Source: an uncultured cyanobacterium
GTDB lineage: Bacteria > Cyanobacteriota > Cyanobacteriia > Thermostichales > Thermostichaceae
Direction of reading: 5' to 3'
Length of the DNA: 45,249 nucleotides
Assembly: GCA_937944885.1 (NCBI GenBank)
Contig: CALFBB010000037.1
Coordinates: forward strand, 1-45,249
Below the pieces are notes generated by a model. That model was not told the DNA's origin. It did no database searches and saw nothing but the letters and a program-made list of their open reading frames with translations. A program made the position numbers and the translations under genes. This document shows, in pieces, positions 42,815 through 45,249 of this stretch (the stretch's first letter is position 1; each line of letters opens with the position of its first letter).

Positions 42815-45249
42815 ATGTCCACTTCAGCTCCTGCTTCCCAGGCTTTGCCTACCCTCAGCTGGCATACTTTGCCAGAGGAGGAGGTCATTCGGCAAGTTGC
42901 TGTCGATGCTGGGGGATCCCTGACCACCTTTTTGCAAACGGGCCTCTCTCCAGCCTTGGTGGCGGAGCGACAAGAGCAATATGGTCCCAACGAGTTAAAG
43001 GCCAAGAAGGCCACCCCCGCTTGGCTGCGCTTTTTGATGCAGTTTAACCAGTCGCTGCTCTACATCCTGATGGTGGCGGGTGCTATCAAAGCTTTCTTGG
43101 GATCCTGGCGCAATGCCATTGTTATCTGGGCGGTGGTGGTGATCAATGCTGTGATCGGCTATATCCAAGAGACAAAAGCGGAAGAGGCCATCTCGGCTCT
43201 GGCCCAGTCGGTCACGACAGAAGCCACTGTGATCAGGGCAGGACAAAAACTTAAGGTGCCTTCGCGGGAGTTGGTGCCGGGGGATGTGGTGCTGCTTACC
43301 TCAGGGGATAAAGTCCCTGCCGATCTGCGCCTGTTGAGCGTACGCGACCTGCAGGTGGATGAATCGGCTCTGACGGGAGAATCGGTACCGGTGCAAAAAA
43401 AAGTGGGATCCCTGCCGGAGGATACCCCCCTTGCCGATCGTCAAAATATGGCCTACTCCGGTAGCTTCGTTACCTTTGGCCAGGCTATTGGGGTGGTGAT
43501 TGCCATCGGGAACCAAACCCAAACGGGTCGTATCTCCGGGTTAATCGAAAAGGGGGGATCCTTGGAAACCCCCCTCACCCGCAAGTTTGAGCAATTTAGC
43601 GTCACATTGCTGCGGATTATCCTCACCCTAGCTGGGGTCACCTTTGCGGTTGGTCTGGTGCAAGGGCAAGGGGCGGTGGCCACCTTTGAAGCGGCTGTGG
43701 CGCTGGCGGTGAGTGCCATTCCGGAAGGCTTACCGGCTGTGGTGACGGTAACTTTGGCTATTGGGGTCTCGCGCATGGCGCAGCGGCATGCCATTATCCG
43801 CAAGCTACCGGCCGTAGAAACTTTGGGCAGTGCTACCGTAATTTGCTCCGACAAAACCGGTACCCTGACAGAAAACCAGATGACGGTGCAGGCCATCTAT
43901 GCCGGGGGAGAACGATTTCGAGTCACGGGATCCGGCTACAGCCCCCAGGGCCAGATTCTCCGCTCTGCTGCTGAAGGAGAGGCAGACCCGGTGGATCCGG
44001 AAGCTTCTTTTGCTTTGAAAACTTGCCTGATTGCTGGCCTGCTCTGTAACGATACCCGCCTAAAGCGCAAAGACAATGGCCAGATGGAAGTGGTAGGGGA
44101 TCCCACCGAAGCCGCCCTGCTCGTAGTGGGGCAAAAGGTGGGCATGGAAGTGGAGGAGCTGCAGCGGCGCTACCCCCGCCTCGATAGCATCCCCTTCGAG
44201 TCCGAGTTCCAGTACATGGCCACCCTCAATCGGCTTGGCCCAGATGAGCACTGTATTTACGTGAAAGGATCCCTGGAGGCCCTGCTACAGCGTTGCCAGA
44301 GGGAGCTTGACCCACAAGGGGAGCTGCAACCTCTTGATTCGGAGCGGATTTGGCAGCAGGCGAATCACTTGGCCCGCCAGGGATTGCGGGTGTTGGCCTT
44401 TGCCCAGAAGCCTGTTCCTAGCTCCCAGGCCAAAGTTGAGCATACAGATATTGCCTCCGACCTCACCTTCTTGGGTCTGCAGGGGATGATCGACCCACCC
44501 CGCCAAGAGGCCATCGCGGCGGTGCGCTCCTGTCAATCTGCCGGCATCCAAGTCAAGATGATTACCGGCGATCACGTCCTTACTGCCCAAGCGATTGCCG
44601 AACAAATGGGCTTGGGAGGAGGGCAGGCGGTTAAGGCTTACAGCGGACGGGATCTGGAGCAGCTGAGCCCAGAAGAATTTGTAGAAGCAGCCAACCAGGG
44701 ATCCGTCTTTGCGCGGGTGATCCCGGAGCAGAAACTGCGCCTGGTGGAAGCACTGCAGTCCCGCGGGCAAATTGTTGCTATGACCGGAGATGGGGTGAAT
44801 GATGCGCCCGCCCTGAAACAAGCAGATGTGGGTATTGCCATGGGGCGCGGCGGTACAGAGGTGGCCAAAGCGGCTGCCGACATGATCTTGACGGATGACA
44901 ATTTTGCCTCCATTGAAGCAGCAGTGGAAGAGGGACGCACCGTCTACAACAATCTACTCAAAGCCATTGCCTTTATCCTGCCGGTCAACGGCGGTGAATC
45001 CATGACCATCCTGCTCAGCGTCTTGCTAGGGCGGGAGTTGCCCATCCTGGCGATTCAGGTGCTGTGGCTAAACATGATCAACTCCATCACCATGACGGTG
45101 CCCCTCTCCTTCGAGCCGAATACAGGCCGGGAGATGACCCGTCCACCGCGGGATCCCAAAGCCAGCTTGCTCTCCCCCAAGCTGTTGCAGCGGATCCTGC
45201 TGGTTTCTGTCTTCAACTGGATCTTGATTTTTGGGATTTTTGAATACAT
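42815..45249 (+). CDS. P-type cation-transporting ATPase, type IIA-like (3' end outside window)
   Basis: Only the first 811 codons are present; the frame is open to the window edge. The protein shows the P-type ATPase order: N-terminal cation-ATPase domain (SWHTLPEEEVIRQVAVDAGG), M1-M2, actuator motif ALTGESVPVQ near residue 188, M4 AVALAVSAIPEGLPAVVTVT (the IPEGLP motif), phosphorylation site CSDKTGTLTEN with Asp346, KGSLEALLQRC, and hinge MTGDGVNDAPALKQAD from residue 656. M4 and the overall form fit the type II Ca2+ (or Na+/H+) pumps such as PacL/Pma1 of cyanobacteria; the exact ion cannot be read. ATG 42815 has GGAGAC about 9 bases upstream. It starts 235 bases after the kinase gene, past a tandem duplication. 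Confidence 0.95.
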   Translation, partial: MSTSAPASQALPTLSWHTLPEEEVIRQVAVDAGGSLTTFLQTGLSPALVAERQEQYGPNELKAKKATPAWLRFLMQFNQSLLYILMVAGAIKAFLGSWRNAIVIWAVVVINAVIGYIQETKAEEAISALAQSVTTEATVIRAGQKLKVPSRELVPGDVVLLTSGDKVPADLRLLSVRDLQVDESALTGESVPVQKKVGSLPEDTPLADRQNMAYSGSFVTFGQAIGVVIAIGNQTQTGRISGLIEKGGSLETPLTRKFEQFSVTLLRIILTLAGVTFAVGLVQGQGAVATFEAAVALAVSAIPEGLPAVVTVTLAIGVSRMAQRHAIIRKLPAVETLGSATVICSDKTGTLTENQMTVQAIYAGGERFRVTGSGYSPQGQILRSAAEGEADPVDPEASFALKTCLIAGLLCNDTRLKRKDNGQMEVVGDPTEAALLVVGQKVGMEVEELQRRYPRLDSIPFESEFQYMATLNRLGPDEHCIYVKGSLEALLQRCQRELDPQGELQPLDSERIWQQANHLARQGLRVLAFAQKPVPSSQAKVEHTDIASDLTFLGLQGMIDPPRQEAIAAVRSCQSAGIQVKMITGDHVLTAQAIAEQMGLGGGQAVKAYSGRDLEQLSPEEFVEAANQGSVFARVIPEQKLRLVEALQSRGQIVAMTGDGVNDAPALKQADVGIAMGRGGTEVAKAAADMILTDDNFASIEAAVEEGRTVYNNLLKAIAFILPVNGGESMTILLSVLLGRELPILAIQVLWLNMINSITMTVPLSFEPNTGREMTRPPRDPKASLLSPKLLQRILLVSVFNWILIFGIFEY

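Overview
The window is chromosomal DNA of a unicellular cyanobacterium. Decisive markers are petG (cytochrome b6f), a psbA-family gene, nblS, the fused panC/cmk, the DUF751, PCP_red and DUF4126 proteins, and a Ser/Thr kinase carrying a GUN4 domain. The palindrome GGGATCCC recurs about once per kilobase, while I saw no copy of the usual cyanobacterial HIP1 octamer GCGATCGC. I associate that signature with hot-spring Synechococcus (JA-3-3Ab / JA-2-3B'a type), but this is recall plus inference. No rRNA, tRNA, CRISPR array or intact insertion sequence was found. Gene order looks like an ordinary core chromosome with short intergenic gaps.

Layout. 0.2-5.5 kb: trpG, a Tat-exported metal-centre-less MBL-fold protein, an ankyrin protein, the stress/light sensor kinase nblS, and two small membrane proteins. 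5.5-8.5 kb (minus): a CNNM/CorC-like CBS membrane protein, panC/cmk and petG. 8.6-13.2 kb (plus): thrC, rqcH, gatB. 13.4-17.3 kb: maf (minus), then a voltage-gated-type K+ channel with a zinc ribbon, a membrane protein, a PH-domain protein and a GT4 glycosyltransferase. 17.3-23.5 kb: a coiled-coil protein with a recurring RPT motif (minus), a lipoprotein, a membrane-anchored protein, the cydAB quinol oxidase (minus), a small membrane protein and acylphosphatase. 23.7-29 kb: rsmB and a type IV pilin (minus), divergent from a large GT41 (OGT/SPINDLY-like)-methyltransferase fusion. 29.2-33.2 kb: DUF751, a 56-residue PCP_red protein, a site-2-protease homologue with a damaged zinc motif, and lysC. 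33.2-39.7 kb (minus): a retinol-saturase/CrtISO-like oxidoreductase, a highly atypical D1 protein, and carB. 39.9-45.2 kb (plus): ppk2 behind a Pho-box-like array, the kinase-GUN4 fusion, and a P-type ATPase cut by the window edge.

The most interesting item is the D1 homologue at 34865-35935. It keeps the D1 fold, YZ/His190 and the iron ligands. It lacks the P680 ligand His198 (Ser instead), the Mn-cluster ligands Glu333 and Asp342, and the QB-site Ser264, and has Glu at position 170. It should not be a normal water-oxidising D1, and it lacks the Gln-Asp pair I recall for chlorophyll f synthase. Secondary items are the kinase-GUN4 fusion, the apparent pseudo-protease next to a stand-alone PCP_red protein, the OGT-methyltransferase divergent from a pilin gene, Pho-box-like repeats, a terminator whose arm also supplies the next gene's ribosome-binding site, and the GGGATCCC iteration.

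Co-occurrence of cydAB, the altered D1 and polyphosphate metabolism would suit a mat organism facing micro-oxic nights and phosphate swings. That link is inference only.
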